DNA of 64,000 bases. Origin: Bordetella bronchialis. Lineage in GTDB: Bacteria; Pseudomonadota; Gammaproteobacteria; Burkholderiales; Burkholderiaceae_B. The DNA lies in the NCBI RefSeq assembly GCF_001676705.1, contig NZ_CP016170.1, forward strand, positions 2,170,001 to 2,234,000, written 5' to 3'. Both the position numbers and the translations under genes were made by a program. This document shows positions 55,260 through 63,854 of the stretch, in pieces. The notes beneath the pieces are model-generated. The model saw only the letters and a list, made by a program, of their open reading frames with translations, had not been told where the DNA came from and did not search any database. The first letter of the stretch is position 1. Every line of letters starts with the position of its first letter.

Positions 55260-56486
55260 TCAGCGCCAGCGGCGGAAGATCAATGAGGTATTGATGCCGC
55301 CGAAGGCGAAATTGTTATTCATGACGTATTCGTTGACCAAAGTCCGCCCTTCGTCGCGCAGGTAGTCCAGCTGGCCGCAACGCGGGTCGACGTCTTGCAG
55401 GTTGAGCGTGGGGGCGTACCAGTCGCTGTTCAGCATTTCGATGCTGAACCAGGATTCCAGCGCGCCGCAGGCGCCCAGCGTGTGTCCCAGATAGCTCTTT
55501 TGCGAGCTGATGGCCATGTCCTGGCCGAAAACCGCTTCGGTGGCCCGGGTCTCGGCAATATCGCCTTGTTCCGTGGCCGTGCCATGCCCGTTGACGTAGC
55601 CGATCGCCGACGCCGGCAGGCCGGCGTCGCGCAGGGCCATCTCCATGGCGACCTGCATGGTGGCGGCCTCCGGGCGCGTGATATGGGTGCCGTCGGAATT
55701 GCAGCCGAAACCGACCACCTCCGCGTGGATGCGGGCGCCGCGCGCCAGGGCGTGATCCAGGTCTTCCAGCACCAGCATGCCGGCTCCTTCGCCCACCACC
55801 AGTCCGTCGCGCGCGCTGTCGTAGGGACGGGGCGAGCGCTCCGGCGCGTGGTTCTGCTGGCTGGTGGCGTACAGGGCGTCGAAGACCAGCGCTTCGCTGG
55901 GGCAGAGTTCCTCGGCGCCGCCCGCCAGCATGAGCGTCTGGCGGCCGTAGCGGATGGCCTCGTAGGCATAGCCGATGCCCTGGCTGCCGGACGTGCACGC
56001 GCTGGAGGTCGGGATGATGCGGCCCTTCAGGCCGAAGAAGATACCGATATTCGCCGCCGTGGTATGCGGCATCATGCGCACGTAGGAATTCGCGCTGAGA
56101 TCGTCGGTGACCCCGTTCAGCAGCATATTGCCGAATGCCTTGATTTCCGCCGTGCTGCCGGTGGACGAGCCGCAGGCCACGCCCATGCGGCCGTCGGCGA
56201 TGGCGGGATCGCCCAGCAGGCCGGCATCTTCCAGCGCCATTTCGGCGCTGCGCACGGACAATTGCGATACCCGGCCCATGCTGCGCAACTGCTTGCGCGT
56301 CCAGTGCTGGGGCGGCGCGAAATCGTGCACGGGCCCGGCCAGGCGCGTGCCCATTTCGGCGTAGCGTTCCCATTCGGGCATGTACTGGATGGCATTGCGT
56401 CCGGCCTCGAAGGCGGCGCGCACGGTGGCCCAGTCCTGGCCCAGCGCGCAGATGCCGGCCATGCCGGTGACGACGACCCGTTTCAT
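55260..56486 (-). CDS. Beta-ketoacyl-ACP synthase (aryl polyene cluster, ApeR-like)
   Basis: A 408-aa ketosynthase. The active-site Cys lies in IIPTSSACTSGSQGIGYAYE (about residue 168), the two His in YVNGHGTATEQGDIAETRA and SYLGHTLGACGALE. All catalytic residues are present. It overlaps the ketoreductase stop by one base (TGATG). In the E. coli aryl polyene cluster the last genes are KS (ApeO), dehydratase (ApeP), ketoreductase (ApeQ) and KS (ApeR), the same order as here. It probably starts or elongates the polyene chain. Confidence 0.92.
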   Translation of the reverse strand: MKRVVVTGMAGICALGQDWATVRAAFEAGRNAIQYMPEWERYAEMGTRLAGPVHDFAPPQHWTRKQLRSMGRVSQLSVRSAEMALEDAGLLGDPAIADGRMGVACGSSTGSTAEIKAFGNMLLNGVTDDLSANSYVRMMPHTTAANIGIFFGLKGRIIPTSSACTSGSQGIGYAYEAIRYGRQTLMLAGGAEELCPSEALVFDALYATSQQNHAPERSPRPYDSARDGLVVGEGAGMLVLEDLDHALARGARIHAEVVGFGCNSDGTHITRPEAATMQVAMEMALRDAGLPASAIGYVNGHGTATEQGDIAETRATEAVFGQDMAISSQKSYLGHTLGACGALESWFSIEMLNSDWYAPTLNLQDVDPRCGQLDYLRDEGRTLVNEYVMNNNFAFGGINTSLIFRRWR

Positions 56487-57265
56487 CAGCACAGCCCCCC
56501 ATTCACGCCCAGCACCTGGCGGGTGATGTACGCGGCCGCCGGCGACAGCAGGAACGCCACCGCGGCGGCGACCTCGTCGGGCGTGCCCATGCGGGCGGCT
56601 GGCACGGCCTTGAGGATTTCCTCCACGGGCACGTTGTCGCCGATCATGTCGGTGTCGATCAGGCCCGGCGCCACGCAGTTGACGGTAATGCGCCGCTTGG
56701 CCAGTTCCACCGCCAGCGCCTTGGAGGCGCCGATCAGGCCCGCCTTGGAGGCGCTGTAGTTGACTTGGCCACGGTTGCCGACGATGCCCGACACGGAGGT
56801 CAGGCAGACGATGCGGCCGGGCGCGCGGCGGCGGATCATGGGCATGACCACGGGATGCAGGACGTTGTAGAAGCCGTCCAGGTTGGTGCGCAGCACGTCG
56901 TCCCAATCGCTGCCGCCCAAGGCCGGAAAGGCGCCATCGCGGGTCAGGCCGGCATTCAGGACCACGCCGTAATAGGCGCCGTGCGCGTCCATGTCGGCGT
57001 TCAGGACTTGAGCGGCCGCGGCGCGGTCGCGCACGTCGAACTGCAGGACGCGCGCGGGCGCGCCCAGTTCCCGCACGGCGTCGGCGACGGCGTCGGCTTC
57101 CTCGCGGCGGGCGCGGCAGTGGATGACGGGGGCATAGCCGGCGCGCGCCAGCGCCAGGACGATGGCGCGGCCGATGCCGCGGCTGGACCCGGTGACGAGG
57201 ACCGGAAGAGGGGTCCCGGCGTCGGGTCCCGCGCGGGTGGCTTCTGTATGGACGGGTTCGGTCAT
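56486..57265 (-). CDS. 3-oxoacyl-ACP reductase, FabG-like (aryl polyene cluster, ApeQ-like)
   Basis: A 259-aa short-chain dehydrogenase. The cofactor loop is VTGSSRGIGRAIVLALARAG at about residues 24-43; the catalytic Ser, Tyr and Lys lie in CLTSVSGIVGNRGQVNYSAS followed by KAGL. The N-terminal 20 residues precede the usual FabG start. It begins within the end of the hotdog gene (4-base overlap). It should reduce the keto group after each condensation in polyene chain growth. Confidence 0.93.
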   Translation of the reverse strand: MTEPVHTEATRAGPDAGTPLPVLVTGSSRGIGRAIVLALARAGYAPVIHCRARREEADAVADAVRELGAPARVLQFDVRDRAAAAQVLNADMDAHGAYYGVVLNAGLTRDGAFPALGGSDWDDVLRTNLDGFYNVLHPVVMPMIRRRAPGRIVCLTSVSGIVGNRGQVNYSASKAGLIGASKALAVELAKRRITVNCVAPGLIDTDMIGDNVPVEEILKAVPAARMGTPDEVAAAVAFLLSPAAAYITRQVLGVNGGLC

Positions 57266-57771
57266 GGGACGGAAGAAGGCGGTTCGGATAAGGGTGCGGC
57301 GCCGGCATCGTCCGGCTCGGGTTCGCGCGTGAACGTACTGGCGTCGGCGGGGCGGTAGACGTTCAGCCGCGCCAGGGCGAGCAGCGCGTCGCCGGACCGC
57401 AGTTCGCATTCGAAGACGCCCATGCCGGCGGCATCCTGCAGCGATTGCGCGGCGCGCACGGACAGCCGCGTGCCGGGCGCGAAGCGCTCGACGTGGCATT
57501 CGTAGCGGCGTGTGCCCAGGAGGAAACCCAGGCCGACCTCGCGGCCCTGGTCTTTTGCCTGGCAGCCGGCCCACGCGCCCACCGCCTGGGCCATGATTTC
57601 CAGGCCCATCCAGGGCGGCAGGCTGCCATCCGGGCTGCTGTACAGGCCGCCCGGCCGGACCGTTGCCGTGGCCGTGAGGGTTTCGGCGTCCCAGCCGTCC
57701 ACCCCATCGATCAGGATGGCGTCGCCGGAGTGGGGCAGCAGCTGCGCCACGGGCCAGGGGCAGGGCTTCAT
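57262..57771 (-). CDS. Hotdog-fold 3-hydroxyacyl-ACP dehydratase (aryl polyene cluster, ApeP-like)
   Basis: A 169-aa FabA/FabZ-like protein. It begins MKPCPWPVAQLLPHSGDAIL, with the His in LLPHSG at the usual place of the FabZ catalytic His, and has PPWMGLEIMAQAVGAWAGCQ, where Glu would be catalytic, and FLLGTRRYECHVERFAPGTR. It overlaps both neighbours by four bases. In E. coli, ApeP works as a pair with ApeI; the ApeI-type partner would lie beyond the right edge. Confidence 0.88.
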   Translation of the reverse strand: MKPCPWPVAQLLPHSGDAILIDGVDGWDAETLTATATVRPGGLYSSPDGSLPPWMGLEIMAQAVGAWAGCQAKDQGREVGLGFLLGTRRYECHVERFAPGTRLSVRAAQSLQDAAGMGVFECELRSGDALLALARLNVYRPADASTFTREPEPDDAGAAPLSEPPSSVP

Positions 57772-58967
57772 GGCCGCTCTCCCAGGATCAGGCTGGCATT
57801 GCTGCCGCCGAACGCAAAGGAGTTGCTCATGACCACGCGCCGCGCGCCGGCGGGCAGGCTTCGGCCGGGCCCGTTCAGGTCCAGGCCGGGCAGGGCGGGG
57901 TCGGCCGCGCCGTCCCAGCGATGCGGCGGCAGCCGCCCGGCCAGGCAGGCATCGTCGATCACCGCCCAGCACAGCGCGGCCTCGATGGCCCCGGCCGCGG
58001 CCAGCGTGTGGCCGGTCAGGGGCTTGGTGGAGGCGCAGGGCACGCCGGCCGGAAAGACGGCATGCACGGCGTGGCTTTCCATCGCGTCGTTGTGGTGCGT
58101 GGCGGTGCCGTGCAGGTTCAGCCAGCCGATGTCCGCGGCGGACAGGCCGGCATCGGCCAGGGCGGCGCGCATGGCCTGCGCCGCGCCGGCGCCGGTGGGG
58201 TCGGGGGCCGACATATGCCAGGCGTCGGTGCTGGCCCCGGCGCCGAGCAGGGCCACCGCGGGGCCTTCGGGACGTTCGCGCTGCATCAGGAACAGGGCCG
58301 CGCCTTCGCCGATGTTGATGCCGTCGCGCCGCGCGGAAAAGGGATTGCACAGTCCGCCGGACAAGGCTTCCAGCGCGGCGAAGCCGTTGATCGTCAAGGG
58401 GCATAGCGTATCGACGCCGCCGCAGATGACGGCATCGCAGGCGCCGCGGGCGAGCAGGCGCCTGGCGGTCATCAGGGCGCGGGCGCCCGACGTGCACGCG
58501 GTGGACAAGGTATAGGCCGGCCCCGCCACGCCCAGCCAGTCGGCCAGGAAGGCCGCCGGCGAGGCCAGGGCCTGGCGGCGATAGTCGTATTCAGGCGGCC
58601 AGGCGCCCTGCCGGTCCAGGACGCGATAGGCCTGGGCGTTTTCGTTCACGCCGGAGGTACTGGTGCCCAGGACGATGCCGACGCGCAGCTTGCCGTAGCG
58701 GGCTATGGCCTCGCGCAGCGCGGTTTCGATCTGCGCCGCGGCATCGCGCAGCAGGCGGTTGTTGCGGCTGTCGTAGTGGGAAGGCAGGCCGGGCGGCATG
58801 GGCGGCACGTCGTCCGGGGCGACCCCCAGTACGATGCTGCGGTCCTTGATCCAGCCGTCGCGCGCCTGCATGCCGCCGGTATCGGCGCGCAGCGCCGCGC
58901 CGGCCACGGCGCCGATCCCGCGGCCCAGGGCGCAGACGATGCCCGGCGTGCCGAGCCAGGCCGTCAT
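57768..58967 (-). CDS. Beta-ketoacyl-ACP synthase (aryl polyene cluster, ApeO-like)
   Basis: A 399-aa ketosynthase. The active-site Cys lies in LSTACTSGARALMTARRLL (about residue 155); Lys and His are in STKPLTGHTLAAAGAIEA and His in LNLHGTATHHNDAMES. It is clearly different from the KS at 55260, so it is a second condensing enzyme. In E. coli ApeO pairs with the chain-length-factor-like ApeC to extend the polyene. ATGA overlaps link it to the lipoprotein gene before and the dehydratase gene after. Confidence 0.92.
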   Translation of the reverse strand: MTAWLGTPGIVCALGRGIGAVAGAALRADTGGMQARDGWIKDRSIVLGVAPDDVPPMPPGLPSHYDSRNNRLLRDAAAQIETALREAIARYGKLRVGIVLGTSTSGVNENAQAYRVLDRQGAWPPEYDYRRQALASPAAFLADWLGVAGPAYTLSTACTSGARALMTARRLLARGACDAVICGGVDTLCPLTINGFAALEALSGGLCNPFSARRDGINIGEGAALFLMQRERPEGPAVALLGAGASTDAWHMSAPDPTGAGAAQAMRAALADAGLSAADIGWLNLHGTATHHNDAMESHAVHAVFPAGVPCASTKPLTGHTLAAAGAIEAALCWAVIDDACLAGRLPPHRWDGAADPALPGLDLNGPGRSLPAGARRVVMSNSFAFGGSNASLILGERP

Positions 58968-59524
58968 GGGGCCTCCTTCAGCGGTTCGACGCGCCAGGTG
59001 GTGCCGCCCCCGGTGGTGATGGTGAAGGTGTCCGCCGGGGCGCCGGCTTGCCAGACCACCCGCCAGCGCGGATTGCAATCGTCGTTCATGACGCGCTCGC
59101 GGCCGCCGCCGGCCGTGGCGCCCTGGTGCCAATCCTGGCCGGCGTAGGCCGACGGCAGCGAGGCCGCCGGTGTCCAGGCGAACAGGATGGCCGAGAACAT
59201 ATCGCTGGCCTGGCCGTTCGGCCGCATGAAGCCGTCGTTGCGCCATTTCCCGTCCTGCAGGATTTGCCTGGCCATGGGCATTCCCAGCGGATCGAACATC
59301 GACCAGCGCGTCGCGCCGGCGCCCTCGGCCTGCACGACCAGCAGGGCATCCTGGCGCGGCTGGTCTGGCGATTGCAGTGCGACGTGCACGCGGCGGGGCA
59401 GCCCCAGGTCGGCTGGCGCCACCGGGGTGGGCGGCACGCTGGCGCAGCCGGCCAGCAAGACGGCGGCCAGCAGGGGCAGCGTGGCAATCAGGCGGCGGCG
59501 CGGGGTCGAGGCAAAAGACATCAT
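58964..59524 (-). CDS. DUF3261 lipoprotein (aryl polyene cluster)
   Basis: A 186-aa lipoprotein with signal peptide and lipobox LAAVLLAGC (Cys near residue 27). The DUF3261-like domain contains RWSMFDPLGMPMARQILQDG and a Cys in NDDCNPRWRVVW. DUF3261 proteins are regular members of aryl polyene clusters and are thought to help place the pigment lipid in the outer membrane. Its start may be the first or second Met (59524 or 59521). It overlaps the ketosynthase gene by four bases. Confidence 0.87.
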   Translation of the reverse strand: MMSFASTPRRRLIATLPLLAAVLLAGCASVPPTPVAPADLGLPRRVHVALQSPDQPRQDALLVVQAEGAGATRWSMFDPLGMPMARQILQDGKWRNDGFMRPNGQASDMFSAILFAWTPAASLPSAYAGQDWHQGATAGGGRERVMNDDCNPRWRVVWQAGAPADTFTITTGGGTTWRVEPLKEAP

Positions 59525-59610
59525 CGGTGAAGCAGGGCAGGTACGGATAAAAGGGCTGGGGTAACGGTGCGGGTTTCCAAAAACCGCCGGCGGGTTCCGG
59601 GCAGGTGGCG

Positions 59611-60870
59611 TCAGGCGGTGGCCGCCGGCACGGGCATGGCGCAGATCTCGGCCAGCATGCGCAGGCGGCGGGCATGCTCGGCGACGAAGGGATTCTTCGT
59701 ATCCCAGGCATAGCCCGCCAGGATGGACGAGATCATGCGGCGGATCTCCGGTTGCGCGCGTTCATAGAACACGACATCGCGGAAAGCGCCGGTGTACCAG
59801 CCTTCCACATAGGTGCGGAAGGTCTCGACGCCCACCATCAGCGGATCGGCGAACTCGCGTTGCCAGTCCACGGCCTGTCCGTCCAACTGGCGGTGCAGCG
59901 CGTCGGCGGCAAGCTTGGAGGAATGCAGGGCGATGGTGACGCCGGAGGAAAACACCGGGTCCAGGAATTCCGCCGCGTTGCCCAGCAAGGCGTAGCCGGG
60001 CCCGTGCAGCGAGGTCACGCTGGCGGAATAGCCGCCTATGGTGTTGGCGGGCGTGTCCCACACCGCATTGGCCAGCAGGCGCTTCAGGTTGGGCGTGCCG
60101 TCCACCAGTTCGCGCAGGCGCGCCATGGGGTCGGCGGCGGCGCCGATCAGGTCCTCGCCGCCCACCACGCCCAGCGAGCAGCGGCCGCCGGAGAAGGGAA
60201 TGGTCCAGAACCACACGCTGGGTTGTTCCGGGTGCACGCTGATCAGGATCTTGCCGCGGTCGAAAGAGGCGTCCTGGATGCGGTCCTCGATGTGCGTGAA
60301 CAAGGCCTTGCGGGGCGGCAGGCCGCTGGGGCGCTCCAGGTCCAGCAGCCGCGCCAGTACCCTGCCGTAGCCGCTGGCGTCCAGGACGAAACGCGCGGCG
60401 ATCTTTTGTACGGGGGCGTCCGGCATTCCGGCGGCGCGTACCGCCAGCACCGGCCGGTCGCTGGAGAAATCCGCCGCCACGACTTCCTGTTCGTAGCGGA
60501 CCTCCGCGCCCTGGCGCGCGGCTTCGTCGGCCAGGATCTGGTCGAAACGCGAGCGCAGCACCTGGAAGGTCGTGCCCGGTCCGGGCGAGAACTTGTCGCG
60601 GAAATCGAAGGCCGTGTAGCGGTCGCCCCACGCGAAGGCCGCGCCGTTCTTCTCTTGGAACCCGGCCGCCCGCACCGCGGGCAGCATGCCGGCTTCGTCG
60701 ATGAACTCGATGCAATGCGCCAGCAGGCTTTCGCCGATGGAAAAGCGCGGGAAACGCTGCCGTTCCAGTATCAGGACTTCGTGGCCCCGGCGGTGCAGCA
60801 GGCCCGCGGCCACCGCGCCGGCGGGTCCGGCGCCGATGATGACGACTTCGCGGCTTTCCAAGGTCTTCAT
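59611..60870 (-). CDS. FAD-dependent oxidoreductase (aryl polyene cluster)
   Basis: A 419-aa flavoprotein of the geranylgeranyl-reductase/tryptophan-halogenase-like fold. The FAD loop is VVIIGAGPAGAVAAGLLHRR at residues 8-27, then RFPRFSIGESLLAHCIEFID. The later motif YALLGNAAEFLDPVFSSGVT is the second FAD contact. The tryptophan-halogenase W-x-W-x-x-I motif is not seen (VWFWTIPFS is the nearest). In aryl polyene clusters this gene is usually called a halogenase-like or NAD(P)/FAD oxidoreductase and may modify the aryl head group. It lies 10 bases after the MMPL gene. Confidence 0.88.
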   Translation of the reverse strand: MKTLESREVVIIGAGPAGAVAAGLLHRRGHEVLILERQRFPRFSIGESLLAHCIEFIDEAGMLPAVRAAGFQEKNGAAFAWGDRYTAFDFRDKFSPGPGTTFQVLRSRFDQILADEAARQGAEVRYEQEVVAADFSSDRPVLAVRAAGMPDAPVQKIAARFVLDASGYGRVLARLLDLERPSGLPPRKALFTHIEDRIQDASFDRGKILISVHPEQPSVWFWTIPFSGGRCSLGVVGGEDLIGAAADPMARLRELVDGTPNLKRLLANAVWDTPANTIGGYSASVTSLHGPGYALLGNAAEFLDPVFSSGVTIALHSSKLAADALHRQLDGQAVDWQREFADPLMVGVETFRTYVEGWYTGAFRDVVFYERAQPEIRRMISSILAGYAWDTKNPFVAEHARRLRMLAEICAMPVPAATA

Positions 60871-60880
60871 GTTCTTCGTG

Positions 60881-63259
60881 TTATCTGGGAGAGGGACGGG
60901 GCATGGCGCCGTCGGCGGCCGGGCGGACCCAGGGCGCCCATAGCACGCAGAACGCGACGCCTATGCCGACGGACATGCCGAAGTTGGAAATGGCCGGTGT
61001 GCTGCTGAAGGCCAGCAGGCCGAAGGAAAGCACGGTGGTGGCGGCCGCCAGCAGGATGCCCACGAAGCTGGCCGCCGCGCCGGCCACGCGCTCGTACATG
61101 ACGATGGCGTAGTCCAGGCCGATGGCCGAGACCAGCAGCAAGCCGAACAGGCTGAACAGCGTCAGCGGCTGCCCCAGCAGGCCCAGCGCGGACAGGGTGC
61201 ATGCCGTGGCGGCCAGCGGGACGGCCAGCAGGCGCCAGGTAGCCGAGCGCCCCAGCGTCAGCCACAGCAGCACGCCGGCGACCAGGTAGGAGAGCGCCTT
61301 CAGTTCGGCCGCGCGCAGGCGCGTCTGCGCGAAGGCGTCGTTCAACTGGCCGCTGCGGTCCACGAAGGACACGCCTTCCAGGCCCTGCGTGGCGGCGGCC
61401 GCGGCGGCGGTGTCATGGAGTCCCTGCAGCACGACCATGGCGGCGATCTGTCCGTGGTCGCGGCCCAGCCAGAGCATGCGGCGCGTCTGCCCCAGCGGGC
61501 CCTTCAGCACGTCCTCGACCGTGACCGGCTCCTGCCGGGCCAGGGCGTCGACCTGCTGCAGCACGGCCTGGGCGGGGATGCCCACCGCCTCGAACGAGGG
61601 CGTCAGGCGGGCGCGCCAGTTGGCGTCGCGCAGGGCCTCGAGCAGGGCGCGCTGCGCGCCTTCCGGCGCCACCAGCTGGTTCAGCGACAGATAGCCGTCC
61701 AGCGCCTTGGACTTGACCAGATCGTCCAGCCGGCGGTCCAGCGCGTTCTGCCGCTCCCACAGCGCATTGGCGTCCGCCGCCCGCACCAGGTAGTACTGGC
61801 TGGTGGGCTGGATGCCGGTGATGCGGCCCACTTCCTGGGCCTGCTGCAGGAGGGACGGCGGCAGCGACAGCCATTGGCGCAGATCGTCCTGGACGCGCAG
61901 GTGCAGGACGCCGCCCAGGCAGACCAGCAGGAGGCCCGCCGCCAGCCAGGGCAGCGTCATGCGCCGGCCGCTCCAGCGCGCCAGGCGGCCCAGCAGGGCG
62001 TGCGCCAGATGCAGCAGCGGCGTGAAAGGCCGCGGCTGCCAGCCGCGCAGCCAGTTCGGCAGTTCGCAGACCGTGCAGGCGTAGGCGCCCAGCAGGCCGG
62101 CGGCGGAAAAGACCGCCGTCTGCGTCAAGGCCGGAAAGGGCGTGAAGACCAGGGCCAGGTAGCCCACCAGCGTGACGGCCAGGCTGATGGTCAGTCCCGG
62201 CAGCACGCGGTGCAGCGCGGGCCAGGCCTGCCAGTCCGGCATGCCGTAGCGCTTGGCCAGCAGGTGCATGGGGAAGTCGATGGCGATGCCGATCAGGCTG
62301 GCGCCGATCACCAGCGTCAGCACGTGGATGGTGCCGAACAGGGCCACGCAGGCGACGGCGCCGCAAAGCAGCCCCACGGCCACGGGCACGAAGGCCAGCA
62401 GCGAACGCCAGCCCCGCATCGCCAGCAGCAGCAGCGCGATGATGCCCAGTACCGACATGGCGCTGATCCAGCTGCTTTCGCCGGCGGCGCGGGCACGGCC
62501 TTCGGCGGCGTACAGCGGCCCGCCCGTCACCAGCACCTGGCCGCCGTCCTTGGCCACGGCCGCGCGCGTTTCGTCCACCACCCTGGCCACCTGGCCGGGG
62601 GAGGCGCCGTCGAAGGCATCGCCACTGGTTTGGGCCCGCACCAGCACCCAGTCCTTGCCGCGATCATGGGCCATCAAGGTGCCGCTGACCGGATCCAGCT
62701 GTACCGCACCCGGCACGCGCAGGGCCCGTTCGGCGGCATGCGCCACGCCCAGCAGATCGTCGTTGGCCGGCACCAGCCCGGTGGCGGCGAACGGGTTGGC
62801 CAGTTCGCGCACGCGCCGCGCGGCATAGGCGGCGGGATCGTCGATCAGCGTGGCCCGCTCGCGCGGCGGCAGCAGGGCCAGGGGCTGCGACAGCAACTGC
62901 TTGCGTACGGCTTCGATATCGACGTCGACGTCCACCTGCACGTCGGCGAAGAGCCCGCTGTGGCGCCACACGTGGCCCATGCCGCGCGCCAGTTCGGCGG
63001 CGCGTTCGCGATCGCCGGCGCTGACCAGGGCGACGACCTGCCGCTGCAGCGGTTCCTGGATGCGCGCGTCGGCATGCTGGCGCAGCGCGTCGCCCTGGGC
63101 GGCGGGCACCAGGTCCAGCAGGCTGGCGGATACGGGCCAGCCGTGCCGGCATTGCCACAGGCCCAGGCAGACAACCAGGGCCAGCGCGATACGAAAGAGA
63201 AGGGTCAGGCGCCGTTCCCGCGCCAGGCGTCGGTCAGGGGTTGAAATCACGGCGCTCAT
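60881..63259 (-). CDS. MMPL/RND-family exporter (aryl polyene cluster)
   Basis: A 792-aa polytopic membrane protein. The first helix (LLFRIALALVVCLGLWQC) is followed by a periplasmic domain of about 200 residues, then a six-helix block (MSVLGIIALLLLAMRGWRSL), a second periplasmic domain and a final six-helix block containing LFSLFGLLLVSAIGLDYAIV, the typical RND/MMPL helix with charged residues. It should export the polyene or its lipid conjugate with the LolA-like protein. Its start lies 26 bases inside the end of the LolA-like gene. Confidence 0.92.
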   Translation of the reverse strand: MSAVISTPDRRLARERRLTLLFRIALALVVCLGLWQCRHGWPVSASLLDLVPAAQGDALRQHADARIQEPLQRQVVALVSAGDRERAAELARGMGHVWRHSGLFADVQVDVDVDIEAVRKQLLSQPLALLPPRERATLIDDPAAYAARRVRELANPFAATGLVPANDDLLGVAHAAERALRVPGAVQLDPVSGTLMAHDRGKDWVLVRAQTSGDAFDGASPGQVARVVDETRAAVAKDGGQVLVTGGPLYAAEGRARAAGESSWISAMSVLGIIALLLLAMRGWRSLLAFVPVAVGLLCGAVACVALFGTIHVLTLVIGASLIGIAIDFPMHLLAKRYGMPDWQAWPALHRVLPGLTISLAVTLVGYLALVFTPFPALTQTAVFSAAGLLGAYACTVCELPNWLRGWQPRPFTPLLHLAHALLGRLARWSGRRMTLPWLAAGLLLVCLGGVLHLRVQDDLRQWLSLPPSLLQQAQEVGRITGIQPTSQYYLVRAADANALWERQNALDRRLDDLVKSKALDGYLSLNQLVAPEGAQRALLEALRDANWRARLTPSFEAVGIPAQAVLQQVDALARQEPVTVEDVLKGPLGQTRRMLWLGRDHGQIAAMVVLQGLHDTAAAAAATQGLEGVSFVDRSGQLNDAFAQTRLRAAELKALSYLVAGVLLWLTLGRSATWRLLAVPLAATACTLSALGLLGQPLTLFSLFGLLLVSAIGLDYAIVMYERVAGAAASFVGILLAAATTVLSFGLLAFSSTPAISNFGMSVGIGVAFCVLWAPWVRPAADGAMPRPSPR

Positions 63260-63854
63260 CGTCGTTCAGCCTGGTGTCCGCCCGCGCGTTTTTCATTTCC
63301 ATGACGGTCTTGTCGCCCTGGGTTTCGCGCAGCTCGATGCGCTGGACCAGCTTGCCGCCGGAAATCCGTATGTCGGTGAAGATCTGCTTGAGCAGCGGCG
63401 ACTTCGGCGTCATGACCAATTGCCAGTCGGCGGCCGACCCGCTCAGGGCGATGTCGAAGTTGTCCTGCAGCGACTGCGTATCGCCGCTGAGCACCGTCAG
63501 GAACATGCGGGTCTCGCGGCCGGCGCCCGCGGCCTGGGGCAGCGCCTGCCACTTGCCGCCATCGTCGCGGCGGAAGATGGCGGTAGGCGTCAGCAACAGG
63601 TCCTGGTGCAGCGGGGCGCGCAGCTCCCATAGCAGGCCGTCCTGGGACGACAGGGTGAACAGCCCGGTGCTGGTCAGCGGCTGCGGCAGCGAACGCAGGT
63701 ATTTCTGCTGCACGAACTGGCCGCGCACGATGGGGGCCTCGCGCAGCTGCGCCTGCAGATCGTTCACATTGAAAGCCCAGGCGGGCGCGGCGCAGGCCGC
63801 CAGCAAGGCGGCGGCCGCCAGGCGGTATCGGGGGGACTGCCGGCGTGCCATCAT
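63234..63854 (-). CDS. LolA-like outer-membrane lipoprotein carrier (aryl polyene cluster)
   Basis: A 206-aa periplasmic protein. The signal peptide ends AAPAWAF near residue 27; the start MMARRQ has two possible Met codons at 63854 and 63851. LolA-type strands include IVRGQFVQQKYLRSLPQPLT and DGLLWELRAPLHQDLLLTPT. It is a cluster-specific paralogue, not the housekeeping LolA, and probably carries the lipid-linked polyene to the outer membrane. Its ATG overlaps the stop of the thioesterase gene (ATGATG). Confidence 0.9.
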   Translation of the reverse strand: MMARRQSPRYRLAAAALLAACAAPAWAFNVNDLQAQLREAPIVRGQFVQQKYLRSLPQPLTSTGLFTLSSQDGLLWELRAPLHQDLLLTPTAIFRRDDGGKWQALPQAAGAGRETRMFLTVLSGDTQSLQDNFDIALSGSAADWQLVMTPKSPLLKQIFTDIRISGGKLVQRIELRETQGDKTVMEMKNARADTRLNDDERRDFNP